Assembly (NCBI GenBank): GCA_018241225.1
Contig: JAFEEG010000042.1
Span: 82,497-146,496, forward strand
DNA length: 64,000 nt
Direction of reading: 5' to 3'
Origin: Pseudomonadota bacterium
Lineage (GTDB): Bacteria > Pseudomonadota > Gammaproteobacteria > Burkholderiales > Burkholderiaceae_C
In this document: in pieces, positions 37,012 to 45,912 of the stretch
How positions within the stretch are numbered: position 1 is the stretch's first letter
Layout: every line of letters begins with the position of its first letter
Notes under the pieces: model-generated
Seen by the model: only the letters and a program-made list of their open reading frames with translations
Told to the model about the DNA's origin: nothing
The model's database searches: none
Translations under genes and position numbers: made by a program

Positions 37012-37569
37012 CTACGCGTCGAAGGCCTGGATGGCCGGGTGGAAGGTGGCCCAGGCGTGGGGCGTGCAGGCGCAGTGCCGGGCGAGCAGTTCGTTGGGGT
37101 CTTCCATGACCGAGAAAGACCGCCCTTCGTTCTCGCGGCACCAGGCGCATTCTTCGCCGGTATTGGCCAGCGTGAGCGACATCTGCGCGCAGAACTCGCG
37201 CATGGTGGCCACCGCGTCGAACCGCGCCTTTTGAAGCAGCGCGCTCCTGTGCAGCTCGCCGGCAAAGGTGGCAAGGGGGCGGCGCGGCGACAAGGGCGCG
37301 CGCAGCAGTTCTGCCGCGCGAATGTTCAGCGCAAGATCGGCCGCGTCCTTGGCGCGCGCCTGGGCCTCGCCCAGCGGCACGCCGGGCGCCTGCGCAAACT
37401 GCTGCAGGTAGTCGGCAAGCACAGCCTCGCCTCGGGGCGTGAGCGCGCCCGACTGCCGGATGGCCAGCGCCAGGTAGTGCTCCAGCGCAGGCAGCTGCAT
37501 CTTGGGGCTCGTCTGTTTCGGTGCCGTTGGGGTCGAAGCATTCCCGAACAAGGAACTGAACAGTTTCAT
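37012..37569 (-). CDS. Cys/His-motif protein of unknown function
   Basis: A 185-residue soluble protein with no secretion signal. Residues 25-110 look helical (LEHYLALAIRQSGALTPRGE; QARAKDAADLALNIRAAELL). The C-terminal part has CAWCRENEGRSF and, about 17 residues on, ARHCACTPHAW, suggesting a metal site. This arrangement is reminiscent of the C-terminus of Mu F / SPP1 gp7-type phage head proteins, but no other phage gene is nearby and the match is by eye only. It lies 35 bp upstream of the cyclase gene in the same direction. Confidence 0.65.
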   Translation of the reverse strand: MKLFSSLFGNASTPTAPKQTSPKMQLPALEHYLALAIRQSGALTPRGEAVLADYLQQFAQAPGVPLGEAQARAKDAADLALNIRAAELLRAPLSPRRPLATFAGELHRSALLQKARFDAVATMREFCAQMSLTLANTGEECAWCRENEGRSFSVMEDPNELLARHCACTPHAWATFHPAIQAFDA

Positions 37570-37700
37570 GATGAGCCGCGCAAGGCGTTTAGTTACTTCG
37601 TGCTACATGATGCCAGAGAGCTTCGATTCCCACAGCACCAGCGTGAACGTCACCGCCGTCCAGCCGATGCTGTAGCGACCGCGTGCTACCTTCGCGGCCG

Positions 37701-38333
37701 ATGAACAGACGACAACTGCTCCTGCTCGCGCCGGCCCTGGCGCTCGTGGCCTGCGGCAAGCGCACGCCTTCTGCGACCACCTCCGCATTGAAGTCCGGCG
37801 CACGCGTGCTGGCCCTGGGCGACAGCCTGACCGTGGGCTACGGCGCCGCGCCCGAACAAGCCTGGCCCTCCGTGCTGGGACAGCTCACCGGCTGGCAGGT
37901 CGACAACGAGGGCGTCAACGGCGACACCTCGGCCGGCGCACTGCAACGCCTTGAGCCCCTGCTCGCAGCCAACAGCTACGACGCGGTGCTGGTGGGCATC
38001 GGCGGCAACGACATGCTGCGCGGCGTGTCGCAAAAATCCACCCGGGACAACGTGGCCGCCATCGTGCGGGCAGCGCTGGCCCACACACCCTACGTGGGGC
38101 TGATTGCCACGCCTGCGCCCGAGCCACTGCGTGCCTCGGTCGGCTCGCTCAGCGACGCGGGGTTCTACGAAGAAGTCGCAAAGGCAGAGAAGGCCTTGCT
38201 CATTGCGCAGGTGTATTCCAGCGTGCTGTCCGACGCAACGCTGCGATCGGACCGCATTCACGCCAATGCGCAGGGCTATGCGGCCGTGGCGCAGCAGTTG
38301 GCCGACAAGCTCAAGGCGGCTGGCTGGCGCTGA
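37701..38333 (+). CDS. GDSL arylesterase/lysophospholipase lipoprotein (TesA type)
   Basis: A 210-residue SGNH-fold esterase. The N-terminus MNRRQLLLLAPALALVACGK has a lipobox (LVAC), so the mature enzyme should be a lipoprotein. The four conserved blocks are visible: ALGDSLTVGYGA (Ser), GVNGDTSAG (Gly), GIGGNDML (Asn) and DRIHANAQGY (Asp/His). Substrates are probably short acyl esters or lysophospholipids. I start at the ATG at 37701 that gives the signal; an ATG six codons earlier is possible. Confidence 0.92.
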   Translation: MNRRQLLLLAPALALVACGKRTPSATTSALKSGARVLALGDSLTVGYGAAPEQAWPSVLGQLTGWQVDNEGVNGDTSAGALQRLEPLLAANSYDAVLVGIGGNDMLRGVSQKSTRDNVAAIVRAALAHTPYVGLIATPAPEPLRASVGSLSDAGFYEEVAKAEKALLIAQVYSSVLSDATLRSDRIHANAQGYAAVAQQLADKLKAAGWR

Positions 38334-38354
38334 AGGTTCCGCACGCGCGCCAGT

Positions 38355-38879
38355 TCATTGCGGTTCGCCGCGCCTGGGGCGAGGTGGACACACGGGCTCG
38401 ATGGGACCCGTGGGAAACCGGTCCAGGACGGCAAAGGAATCTGCCGGACTGTCGGCCAGTTCGGTGATGACGAGCCGCACGCCGGCGCGAAGCCAACCCC
38501 AGTTCGTGACGCTGTTGCGCCCGTCCATTGCATCGGGCGCGCCGAATTCTTCCGTGGCTGCCTTTGCCGCCTGGACTGCATCGATTCCGGAAGCCAGCAC
38601 GGATTCGATCCTTCCCGAAGGGTCGGTGCCAAATCCGACGCGCTCGGCCGGCGTGCCGAAGACCAGGACGGATTGCTTCGGGAACCGGCACGCGATGCCC
38701 ACGTCGCAATCGTTGTTCCGTGCAGGCAAGGAAGGCGCCGGGCAAGACGCGACTTCCTGCCCGACGGCGAAGCCCGCGATGGCGAGCTCGGCGTGGGCAA
38801 TCTCGCACAGGTCCAGTACCGCGGCGGCGACGATCGCTCCGGATGCAATACGAACTCGCCATCGAATCAAGTCCTTCAT
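38355..38879 (-). CDS. Secreted protein of unknown function
   Basis: A 174-residue protein with a signal peptide (about 1-30, ending in ...CEIAHA). I do not recognise a family. The mature part has cysteine pairs (ASCPAPSLPARNNDCDVGIAC) that could form disulfides, and a middle part (FPKQSVLVFGTPAERVGFG) that may be a small beta fold. The ATG at 38879 has an excellent AGGAGG site, and a hairpin precedes it. It follows the phospholipase C gene in the same direction, 131 bp away. Confidence 0.7.
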   Translation of the reverse strand: MKDLIRWRVRIASGAIVAAAVLDLCEIAHAELAIAGFAVGQEVASCPAPSLPARNNDCDVGIACRFPKQSVLVFGTPAERVGFGTDPSGRIESVLASGIDAVQAAKAATEEFGAPDAMDGRNSVTNWGWLRAGVRLVITELADSPADSFAVLDRFPTGPIEPVCPPRPRRGEPQ

Positions 38880-38896
38880 GGTCAAGCCCTCCTGGA

Positions 38897-38918
38897 TGCC
38901 AGCCGTAGATGGCTGGCA
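38897..38918 (-). other. Hairpin before the 38355-38879 gene
   Basis: TGCCAGCC-GTAGAT-GGCTGGCA is a perfect 8-bp stem with a 6-base loop, just upstream of the AGGAGG site of the secreted-protein gene and about 90 bp after the phospholipase gene. It could be the phospholipase terminator (no T run) or a leader structure. Confidence 0.45.
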
Positions 38919-39010
38919 ATCGTGAAGGAGCGCTTGACCGAAGGCTTGGTGAGATCTGCGCGGTATCCGATCGCGATGCCGGGGGAATCCCGACATGCAC
39001 TCCGATCGCG

Positions 39011-41350
39011 TCAGAACCGGTCGGCCATCCCCATGGCCGGGTCGCTCACTGCGTGGCGGCCGGTCTCGACCCGCCCTGCCAGGCGCCGGTAGAAGGCCGC
39101 ACTGGCATCGCAGCGCACCTCGAAGTCGTACCACTGGCCGGTCGACTCCAGGCTCCAGCGCATGGTGGACTCTTCGCCGGCACCCACGCGCACCGACCAG
39201 TTGCCGTCACGCCCGTGCCCCTGCCCCGCGTTGTTGCCATCGTGGGCGTTGCTGTGGCCCGCCGAGCCCAGGAGCTTCGGCAGCGCATAGGCGCCGTTCG
39301 ATTGCACGGTGAAGCGGCAGTCGTTGCGACCTTCATTGCGCAGTTGCAGCAGCAGCTCGCCGCGCTTGACGTCGTAGCCCACGCGGATCTCGGGCATGGC
39401 CACGCCGCCGGCGCGCAGCGCGTTCAGGTCGCCCTTGAACTGCCGGTGGTAGCCGTTGGGGCCCAGCACCCACAGGTCGTACAGGCCGGCGTCGTCGGCC
39501 ATCGCATTCCAGTAGTCGTTCAACTGCTTGCCGGGCTCGACCATGAAGCGGCGCGGCAGGCGGTCGGCCAGGTGCAGCTTGTCGTAGACGTGGAACACCG
39601 CGGCCGCCTTGCCGCTGTTGGCAAACAGCAGCTGCACCCGGCCGCTCGCCGAATCGCTGCGCGCGCTGGTGTGCAGTTCATACGGCAAGGCACGCGAGGG
39701 CCGCACGCCGGTGGCCTGCTGGGGCAAGGCAGCGTCGGTGGTGGGCGTGATCTTGGGCATGACCTGCTGCGCAGCGGTGCGCGCATCGACCTCGGCCTTG
39801 GTGCTTCGGCCGGCCAGCGTGGGCAGCGGCTCGTCGTTGGGGCGCTCGAAGTTGAAGGCGCTGGTGAGGTCGCTGCACACCGCGCGGCGGTAGTTGCTGA
39901 TCTGCGGCTCCTTCACGCCGAAGACCTGCTCCAGGAACATCAGCGTGGACGTGTGGTCGCACACCTGCGAATTGACCCAGCCGCCGCGGCTCCAGGGCGA
40001 GACCACCCACATCGGCACGCGCGGGCCGGGGCCGTAGGGGCGGCCGTCCTTGGCCGGCTGGCTCGTGGTGGCCGGGGTGTAGTCGTGGTATTCCACCGCC
40101 ACGTCGGCCGCGGCCATGGTGGTGCCGCCCGCCAGCGAGCCGTCGGCATTGCGCGAGGGCGCCGAGGGCGAAGGCAGGTGGTCGAAGAAGCCGTCGTTCT
40201 CGTCGTAGTTGATGAGCAGCACGGTCTTGCTCCACACCTCGGGGTTGGCGGTGAGCGCATCCAGCACTTCCTGCACGTACCAGCCGCCCTTGGCAGGGCT
40301 CGACGGCCCGGGGTGCTCGCTGTACACCGAGGGCGCGATGATCCACGACACTGCCGGCAGCTTGCCGGCCTGGATGTCCTCGCGGAAGGTCTCGAGAAAG
40401 CCGTAGGGCATGGTGTTGTGAAAGCCCTTGGCCAGCGGGCTGAGCGCATCGTCCACGGCCGCGTCGTAGAACGGCCCGGCGGCAGTCACCGGCTGCGTGA
40501 TGTCGGTGGCCGGCACGTACAGCGGCCGGCGCGCGGCCGGCATCTGCTCGATAGCGGCGCGCCAGTGCCGAAAGCTCATCATCTCGTTGCAGCCGTAGTT
40601 GTCGATCAGGCTCTGGTAGACCTTCCACTTCACGCCGGCCTGCTCCAGGCGGTCTGCGTAGGTGGTCCAGGTCCAGCCCGCGGTGGACGCGCCGATGTCG
40701 TTGCCGCCGTTGAACTGGTTGTTCAGCGCCGCCACTTCCACGCGGCTGCCGTCGGCGGGGCTCGTGCCGTTGGGGCCGTTGGTGCCGCTCCAGTAGAACA
40801 GCCGGTTGGCGATGGTGCCGGTGTGCATGCCGCAGTGGTAGTGGTCGCACAGCGTGAAGGCCTCGGCCAGCGAGCGCTGGAAGCTCACTTCGGCTTCTTC
40901 GTAGTAGCCCAGCGACAGCAGGTTCTTCGCGTCGGGCCACTTGTACATGCGGCCATGGTCCCAGGCGGCCTGCGAGTCGTTCCAGGTGTGCGGCGTGCTG
41001 CCGGCGCGCTGCGCGTTGCCCTTGCTCTCGTCCAGGTGGTAGGGCACGTAGGTGCCGGGCGGCGTGGTCTTGGTGTAGGTCTGGTGGAAGACGGTCTTGC
41101 CGTTGGGCGCGGGCACGGCAAAGCGGTCGCCGAAGCCGCGCACGCCCTTGTAGGTGCCGAAGTAGCTGTCGAAGGAGCGGTTCTCCATCATCAGCAGAAC
41201 GACGTGCTTCACGTCCTTGATGGTGCCCGTCTCGCGGTGGGCCGGAATGGCCAGCGCACGGCGGATGCTGGGCGGGAATGCGGTAAGCGTGGCAGCGGCG
41301 ATGCCTGTGCCGGTGGCGCTTTGGAGAAAACTGCGACGAGTCGTGGTCAT
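39011..41350 (-). CDS. Tat-exported phosphocholine-type phospholipase C
   Basis: A 779-residue enzyme of the bacterial phospholipase C family that hydrolyses phosphatidylcholine or related lipids outside the inner membrane. The N-terminus has a twin-arginine signal (TTTRRSFLQSATGTGIAAAT). The catalytic core starts with HVVLLMMENRSFDSYFGTYKG and includes LINYDENDGFFDHLPSP and PMWVVSPWSRGGWVN. Two C-terminal beta domains (about 600-770) are typical of the PlcN/PlcH group. A small lipoprotein gene lies 42 bp upstream. The adjoining long open frames on the plus strand are shadows. Confidence 0.94.
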   Translation of the reverse strand: MTTTRRSFLQSATGTGIAAATLTAFPPSIRRALAIPAHRETGTIKDVKHVVLLMMENRSFDSYFGTYKGVRGFGDRFAVPAPNGKTVFHQTYTKTTPPGTYVPYHLDESKGNAQRAGSTPHTWNDSQAAWDHGRMYKWPDAKNLLSLGYYEEAEVSFQRSLAEAFTLCDHYHCGMHTGTIANRLFYWSGTNGPNGTSPADGSRVEVAALNNQFNGGNDIGASTAGWTWTTYADRLEQAGVKWKVYQSLIDNYGCNEMMSFRHWRAAIEQMPAARRPLYVPATDITQPVTAAGPFYDAAVDDALSPLAKGFHNTMPYGFLETFREDIQAGKLPAVSWIIAPSVYSEHPGPSSPAKGGWYVQEVLDALTANPEVWSKTVLLINYDENDGFFDHLPSPSAPSRNADGSLAGGTTMAAADVAVEYHDYTPATTSQPAKDGRPYGPGPRVPMWVVSPWSRGGWVNSQVCDHTSTLMFLEQVFGVKEPQISNYRRAVCSDLTSAFNFERPNDEPLPTLAGRSTKAEVDARTAAQQVMPKITPTTDAALPQQATGVRPSRALPYELHTSARSDSASGRVQLLFANSGKAAAVFHVYDKLHLADRLPRRFMVEPGKQLNDYWNAMADDAGLYDLWVLGPNGYHRQFKGDLNALRAGGVAMPEIRVGYDVKRGELLLQLRNEGRNDCRFTVQSNGAYALPKLLGSAGHSNAHDGNNAGQGHGRDGNWSVRVGAGEESTMRWSLESTGQWYDFEVRCDASAAFYRRLAGRVETGRHAVSDPAMGMADRF

Positions 41351-41392
41351 GGAGTGATGAATCCTCTTCTTCGATTGTTGTTCAAGGAATGT

Positions 41393-41593
41393 TCAAGGGG
41401 CGAAGCGCACGTCGGAGTCGCCGCCGGACCGTGCAGGCGACGACGAGGACGCGTCTTCGGGTTTGCTGAGCGAAGCGCTGCTGCTGTTGCTGCTGCTTGC
41501 GCCGCTGGCATCGCCGCCGCTGCCGCCACAGGCCGCGAGCGCGGCCAGCAGGCAAGCCGCGGCGCAGGCGCGCCACGAGATCAACTTGGACAT
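41393..41593 (-). CDS. Small Ser-rich lipoprotein
   Basis: A 66-residue protein starting MSKLISWRACAAACLLAALA and then ACGG. The lipobox LAAC predicts a lipoprotein with a Ser/Gly/Asp-rich disordered remainder. It lies 42 bp upstream of the phospholipase C gene on the same strand, so they may be co-transcribed. The function is unknown. The call rests on signal, lipobox and position. A longer in-frame start exists but would bury the signal peptide. Confidence 0.6.
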   Translation of the reverse strand: MSKLISWRACAAACLLAALAACGGSGGDASGASSSNSSSASLSKPEDASSSSPARSGGDSDVRFAP

Positions 41594-41882
41594 GTAGGCA
41601 AGACTCCTTCTTCCTGGATCGGAGGCGGCAATGCAGACGCGCGAGCGCATCCGCCCTTGTGCTGCTTGCGCAGTCACAAGGGACAAGGCCTCCTGGTGGT
41701 TCTTGGTTAGAGCGTGGCCCTGGCTACTTGCAGGGCATGAGCGAGGCTAAGCATTCGCCATGACAGGTCAACGAACTTGCGATGACTTTGGCGAAGCTGA
41801 TGCGTGCACGGAACGAACTGTTGCAGCATGCAACGCCCGGCGAGAACTTAGGAATTCAGAACTTGGGGCCCGGGCGAAGGCC

Positions 41883-42824
41883 TCAGGGCACGGCCACCTT
41901 CACGCTGCCCTGCGCAAAGAAGCAGCGAAGGTTCTCGACGACCAGGTCGGCCATGGCCTGGCGCGTCTCGCGGGTGGCGCTGGCCACGTGGGGCAGCAGC
42001 ACCACGTTGTCGAGCTTGAAGAAGGCTTCGGGTACCTGCGGCTCCTTCTCGAACACATCCAGGCCCGCACCGGCGATGCGGCCTTGCTGCAGCGCGTCGA
42101 GCAAGGCGGCCTCGTCGATGACGGAGCCGCGCGAGATGTTGACGAGAAAGCCCTCGGGGCCCAGCGCCTGGAGCACGCCGGCATCGACCAGCTTGCGCGT
42201 CTCGGGCCCGCCTGCGCTGGCCACCACCAGGAAGTCCGCCCAGCTCGCCAGGCCCTTGAGCGTGGCCTCGTAGCCGAACGGGCTGTCCGGCAGTTCGCGG
42301 CGGTTGTGATAGCGAACCTGCATGTCGAAGCCGCTGGCACGCCGCGCGATCACGCGGCCGATGCGCCCCATGCCCAGAATGCCCAGCTTCTTGCCAGAGA
42401 CCTGCGTGGCCAGCGGGTACTGGCCCTTGAGCCAGTCGCCGCGGCGCGTGAAGCGGTCAGCCGCCGAAAAGCGCCGCGCCACGTCGATCACCAGACCGAA
42501 GGCGGTGTCGGCCACGCAGTCGTTGAGCACGTCGGGCGTGTAGCCCACCGGAATGCCGCGCTCGCGCGCCCGCGCCACGTCGATGGCTTCGTAGCCCACG
42601 CCGAAGCTGGAGATCACTCGCAGGTTGGGCAAGGCGTCGATCAGCGCGCGGTCGGCGCCGTAGCGGGCCGAGGCGGTCAGGCCGACGAATTCGTGGCCGT
42701 GCTCGGCAAGCCAGGCGCTGTTGTCCTGCTCGGGGTCGAGCACGTGCACGTCGTAGGCCTGGGCCAGCGCGCTTTCGAGTTGCGGCAGCAGGCGGCCCTT
42801 CTGGAGGATTCGGTGTCGGGTCAT
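41883..42824 (-). CDS. D-2-hydroxyacid dehydrogenase (hydroxypyruvate/glyoxylate reductase type)
   Basis: A 313-residue NAD(P)-dependent dehydrogenase. The nucleotide-binding motif is KKLGILGMGRIGRVIARRAS. The catalytic Arg, Glu and His lie in LVNISRGSVIDEAALLDAL, GAGLDVFEKEP and NVVLLPHVASATRETR. Enzymes of this group reduce glyoxylate, hydroxypyruvate or other 2-oxoacids. It is the last gene of a six-gene operon (48371 down to 41883) with a sugar-acid dehydratase and three binding proteins. It probably handles the 2-oxoacid end of that pathway; the substrate is inferred. Confidence 0.92.
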   Translation of the reverse strand: MTRHRILQKGRLLPQLESALAQAYDVHVLDPEQDNSAWLAEHGHEFVGLTASARYGADRALIDALPNLRVISSFGVGYEAIDVARARERGIPVGYTPDVLNDCVADTAFGLVIDVARRFSAADRFTRRGDWLKGQYPLATQVSGKKLGILGMGRIGRVIARRASGFDMQVRYHNRRELPDSPFGYEATLKGLASWADFLVVASAGGPETRKLVDAGVLQALGPEGFLVNISRGSVIDEAALLDALQQGRIAGAGLDVFEKEPQVPEAFFKLDNVVLLPHVASATRETRQAMADLVVENLRCFFAQGSVKVAVP

Positions 42825-42855
42825 GCGTTGCGGGTCGTCAGGGGTTCAAGTCAAA

Positions 42856-43830
42856 TCAATCGGGCTGGATGCCGGCGTCCTTGGCAACCTTGGCCCACTT
42901 GCCCATTTCCTGCGCGATGAAGGCAGAGAACTGCTCGGGGGTGCCGCCCACGGGCTCCACGCCCGCGTCCATCAGCCGCTGCTTCACATCGGGCAGCGCG
43001 AGGATGCGCGTGGTCTCGGCGGCAATCCTGGCCACCACCGGCTTGGGCGTGCCGGCCGGGGCCAGCAGGCCGCCCCAGGTGCTGGTCTCGTAGCCCGGCA
43101 GGCCGGCTTCGGCCATGGTGGGCACATCGGGCAGCATGGCCACGCGCCGGGTCGTGGTGACGGCCAGCGCGCGCATGCCGCCGGACTTCACCTGCGGGCC
43201 CACGGCCGCCAGCGTATCGAACATCAGCGAGACGCGCCCGCTCATCAGGTCGGGGTGGGCGAGCGTGCTGCCCTTGTATGGCACATGGACCATGTCGATG
43301 CCGGTCATGCTCTTGAACAGCTCGCCCGAGAAATGCGGCGCGCCGCCCGAGCCGCTGGACGCGAAGGACAGCTTGCCGGGGTTGGCTTTTCCGTAGGCGA
43401 TCAGCTCCTTGAGATTCTTCGCCGGAAACGACGGCGCCACCACCAAGACCAGCGGCACGGCATGCGTCTGCACCACCGGCTCGAAGCTCTTGAGCGTGTC
43501 GAAGGGCAGCTTCCTGACCATCACCGGATTGATGGCGTGGCTGCTGGCCACCAGCGCCAGGGTGTGGCCATCGGGCGCGGCCTTGGCGACGAAGTCGGTG
43601 CCGATGATGCCGGTTGCACCGGTGCGGTTGTCGATGACCACCGGCTGGCCCCAGCTTTCGGACATCTTCTGCCCGATGAGCCGGGCCGCCAGGTCGATGG
43701 CCCCGCCGGGGGAAGCGGGCACGACGATGGTCATGGGCTTGCTCGGAAAGGACTGCGCGTGCAGCGGGCCGGCCAGGCCGAGCGCACCCAGGGCGATGGG
43801 CGCTAGTGCGAATGTTCTGCGGCGAATCAT
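42856..43830 (-). CDS. Bug-type (TctC) solute-binding protein 1
   Basis: A 324-residue periplasmic binding protein of the tripartite tricarboxylate transporter family. A signal peptide ends near residue 26 (...LAGPLHAQ). Family motifs are SKPMTIVVPASPGGAIDLAA, VVIDNRTGATGIIGTDFVA and APDGHTLALV. Bug proteins bind carboxylates or similar small acids. There is no TctA/TctB membrane gene here, which is common for this family. It lies 13 bp after the second binding protein. Confidence 0.94.
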   Translation of the reverse strand: MIRRRTFALAPIALGALGLAGPLHAQSFPSKPMTIVVPASPGGAIDLAARLIGQKMSESWGQPVVIDNRTGATGIIGTDFVAKAAPDGHTLALVASSHAINPVMVRKLPFDTLKSFEPVVQTHAVPLVLVVAPSFPAKNLKELIAYGKANPGKLSFASSGSGGAPHFSGELFKSMTGIDMVHVPYKGSTLAHPDLMSGRVSLMFDTLAAVGPQVKSGGMRALAVTTTRRVAMLPDVPTMAEAGLPGYETSTWGGLLAPAGTPKPVVARIAAETTRILALPDVKQRLMDAGVEPVGGTPEQFSAFIAQEMGKWAKVAKDAGIQPD

Positions 43831-43843
43831 CGAAGGCTCCCTG

Positions 43844-44839
43844 TCACTCGACGCGCACGTTGCGGGCCTTGATCACCCGCGCATAGCGGGCCTTCTCGGC
43901 ATCGATGGTGGCCTGCAGCTCGGCCGGCGTGGTGCCGCGCGGCGTGGCGCCCTGCGCAATGAGCTTGTCGCGCACGTCGGGCAATGCAACCACCTCCTTC
44001 ACCGCGGCAGAGAGCTTGTCGATGATCGGCTGCGGCGTGCCGGCCGGCGCAAGCAGCGCCACCCACGAGCCCGACTCCGCATTGGCAATGCCCTGCTCCG
44101 CCAGCGTCGGCACGTCAGGCATGCCGGGCGATCGCGTGGCGCTGGTCACGGCCAGCGCGCGCAGCTTGCCCGACTTCACATAGGCGGACGTTTCCAGGAT
44201 CGAGGCAAAGAGCATGTCCACGTGGCCGGCCATGAGGTCCGCCATGGCCGGGCCACCGCCCTTGTAGGGCACGTGCCGCAGCTGCACGCCGGTGGCCTGC
44301 TGGAAGATCTCGGCCGTCAGGTGCGGCGAGCCGCCGCTGCCGGAACTGGCGAAGGTGTACTTGTCGGGCTCGGCCTTTGCGAGTGCAACCAGTTCCTTCG
44401 GTGTCTTGGCCGGCACCTTCGGATTGATCACCAGCGCAAAGGGCAGATCCGCAAACAGCGAGATCGGCGCGAATGCCTTGTCCGGGTCATAGGGCATCTT
44501 GGGGTACAGCGACTGGTTGATGGCCTGCGTGCGCACGTTGCCCACCAGCAGCGTGTAGCCGTCGGGCTTGGCCCGCGCCACCACGTCGGCGCCCACGATG
44601 CCGCCGGCACCGGTGCGGTTGTCCACCACGAAGGACTGCTTGAACTTCTCGCCCAGCTTGGTGGCCAGCTCCCGTGCGGCAATGTCGGTGCCGCCGCCCG
44701 GTGCAAAAGGCACGACGATGGTGACCACCCGTTCGGGGTAGCTGCCCTGGGCCTGGGCCAGTGGCGCCAAGGTGGCGCCCATCGCGCCGAGCGCCAGCGC
44801 CACGAACGACCGGCGCGCGAAAGATCCGCGTGTCTGCAT
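43844..44839 (-). CDS. Bug-type (TctC) solute-binding protein 2
   Basis: A 331-residue periplasmic binding protein with a signal peptide (ending near ...APLAQAQG). Motifs are VVTIVVPFAPGGGTDIAARE, FVVDNRTGAGGIVGADVVA and KPDGYTLLVGN. It is clearly homologous to its two neighbours but well diverged, so this is not a recent duplication. Middle member of a tandem triplet inside the sugar-acid-type operon; the ligand is unknown. Confidence 0.94.
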   Translation of the reverse strand: MQTRGSFARRSFVALALGAMGATLAPLAQAQGSYPERVVTIVVPFAPGGGTDIAARELATKLGEKFKQSFVVDNRTGAGGIVGADVVARAKPDGYTLLVGNVRTQAINQSLYPKMPYDPDKAFAPISLFADLPFALVINPKVPAKTPKELVALAKAEPDKYTFASSGSGGSPHLTAEIFQQATGVQLRHVPYKGGGPAMADLMAGHVDMLFASILETSAYVKSGKLRALAVTSATRSPGMPDVPTLAEQGIANAESGSWVALLAPAGTPQPIIDKLSAAVKEVVALPDVRDKLIAQGATPRGTTPAELQATIDAEKARYARVIKARNVRVE

Positions 44840-44885
44840 GCTTGCCTTTTTTAGGAAGTGAGAAGAGGAGGAAGGCGGCTCGGCT

Positions 44886-45869
44886 TCAGTCGGCGGTGGC
44901 GCCCGACTTCTTGACCAGCTCGGCCCAGCGGGGAATCTCGCGTGCCATGAAGTCGCGCAGCTCTTCGGGCGAGCTGCCCACCAGCTCCATGGCCAGCTGG
45001 TCCTGCAGCTTGGCCTGCACGTCGGGCTGCTTGAGCGCGCTGACGATCTCGGCGTTCAGGCGATTGACGATGGCGCGCGGCGTGCCCTTGGGCACATACA
45101 CCGCCTGCCATGACGACATCTCGAAGTTGGGCACGCCCGACTCGATCATGGTCGGCAAATCGGGCACCAGGGCAATGCGCTTGCCGGTGGTCACGGCCAG
45201 CAGCTTGAGCTTGCCGCTCTTGACCAGCGGCATCGCGGCCGTCACCTGGTCGAACATGAATGGCACCAGGCCCGCCGCCACGTCGGTCATGGCCGGTGGC
45301 GTGCCCTTGTATGGCACGTGGGTCAGCTTGACGCCGATCAACTCTGCAAACAGCTCGCCCGCCAGGTGCGTGGAAGTGCCCGCGCCCGACGAGGCGAATG
45401 TGCGCTTGGTCTCGTCCTTTTTCAGCAGCGCGATCAGCTCGGCCACCGAGTTCACGCCCAACTGAGAATTGACGATGAGCACGTTGGGCAGCCGTGCCAC
45501 CAGCGAGACCGGCTCGAAGTCCTTCACCGGGTCGTACGGCAGCTTCTTGTAGAGGCTGGCGTTGATCGCATGCGTGCTGATGGTGCCGCCGAAGAGCGTG
45601 TAGCCGTCGGGTGCCGCCTTGGCCACATAGGCCGCGCCCACGCCGCCCGCCTGGCCGGGGCGGTTGTCGATGACGACCGACTGCTTCAGGTTCTCCGACA
45701 TCTTGTTGGCCAGCGTGCGGCCCACGATATCGGTCGAGCCGCCCGCGGTGAACGGCACCACGTAGCTGATCGGCTTGCCGGCCGGCCAGTCGGCTGCATG
45801 AGCGAGCGAGGCGGCGAAGGCTGGCAGTGCGCAGGCTGCGGCAAGCAGCGCGCGGCGGAGGATGGTCAT
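44886..45869 (-). CDS. Bug-type (TctC) solute-binding protein 3
   Basis: A 327-residue periplasmic binding protein with a signal peptide (ending near ...SLAHA). Motifs are ISYVVPFTAGGSTDIVGRTL, SVVIDNRPGQAGGVGAAYVA and APDGYTLFGG. It is the first of the three tandem Bug genes, 43 bp after the RraA-like gene. Its closeness to the dehydratase suggests the substrate is a sugar acid or related carboxylate, which is inferred. Confidence 0.94.
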   Translation of the reverse strand: MTILRRALLAAACALPAFAASLAHAADWPAGKPISYVVPFTAGGSTDIVGRTLANKMSENLKQSVVIDNRPGQAGGVGAAYVAKAAPDGYTLFGGTISTHAINASLYKKLPYDPVKDFEPVSLVARLPNVLIVNSQLGVNSVAELIALLKKDETKRTFASSGAGTSTHLAGELFAELIGVKLTHVPYKGTPPAMTDVAAGLVPFMFDQVTAAMPLVKSGKLKLLAVTTGKRIALVPDLPTMIESGVPNFEMSSWQAVYVPKGTPRAIVNRLNAEIVSALKQPDVQAKLQDQLAMELVGSSPEELRDFMAREIPRWAELVKKSGATAD

Positions 45870-45912
45870 GCTGGTTTGTCTCTGTTGTGGTTCTGCGGAA
45901 ATAAGCCGGCGC

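Noticed and set aside
37012-37569. Prophage remnant
   Set aside because: Only one gene has a weak resemblance to a phage head-protein tail. No neighbouring phage genes or attachment sites are visible.
38909-41710. 933-residue open frame on the plus strand
   Set aside because: It is antisense to the phospholipase C gene and has no recognisable domain. Its Val/His/Arg-rich composition mirrors the real gene.
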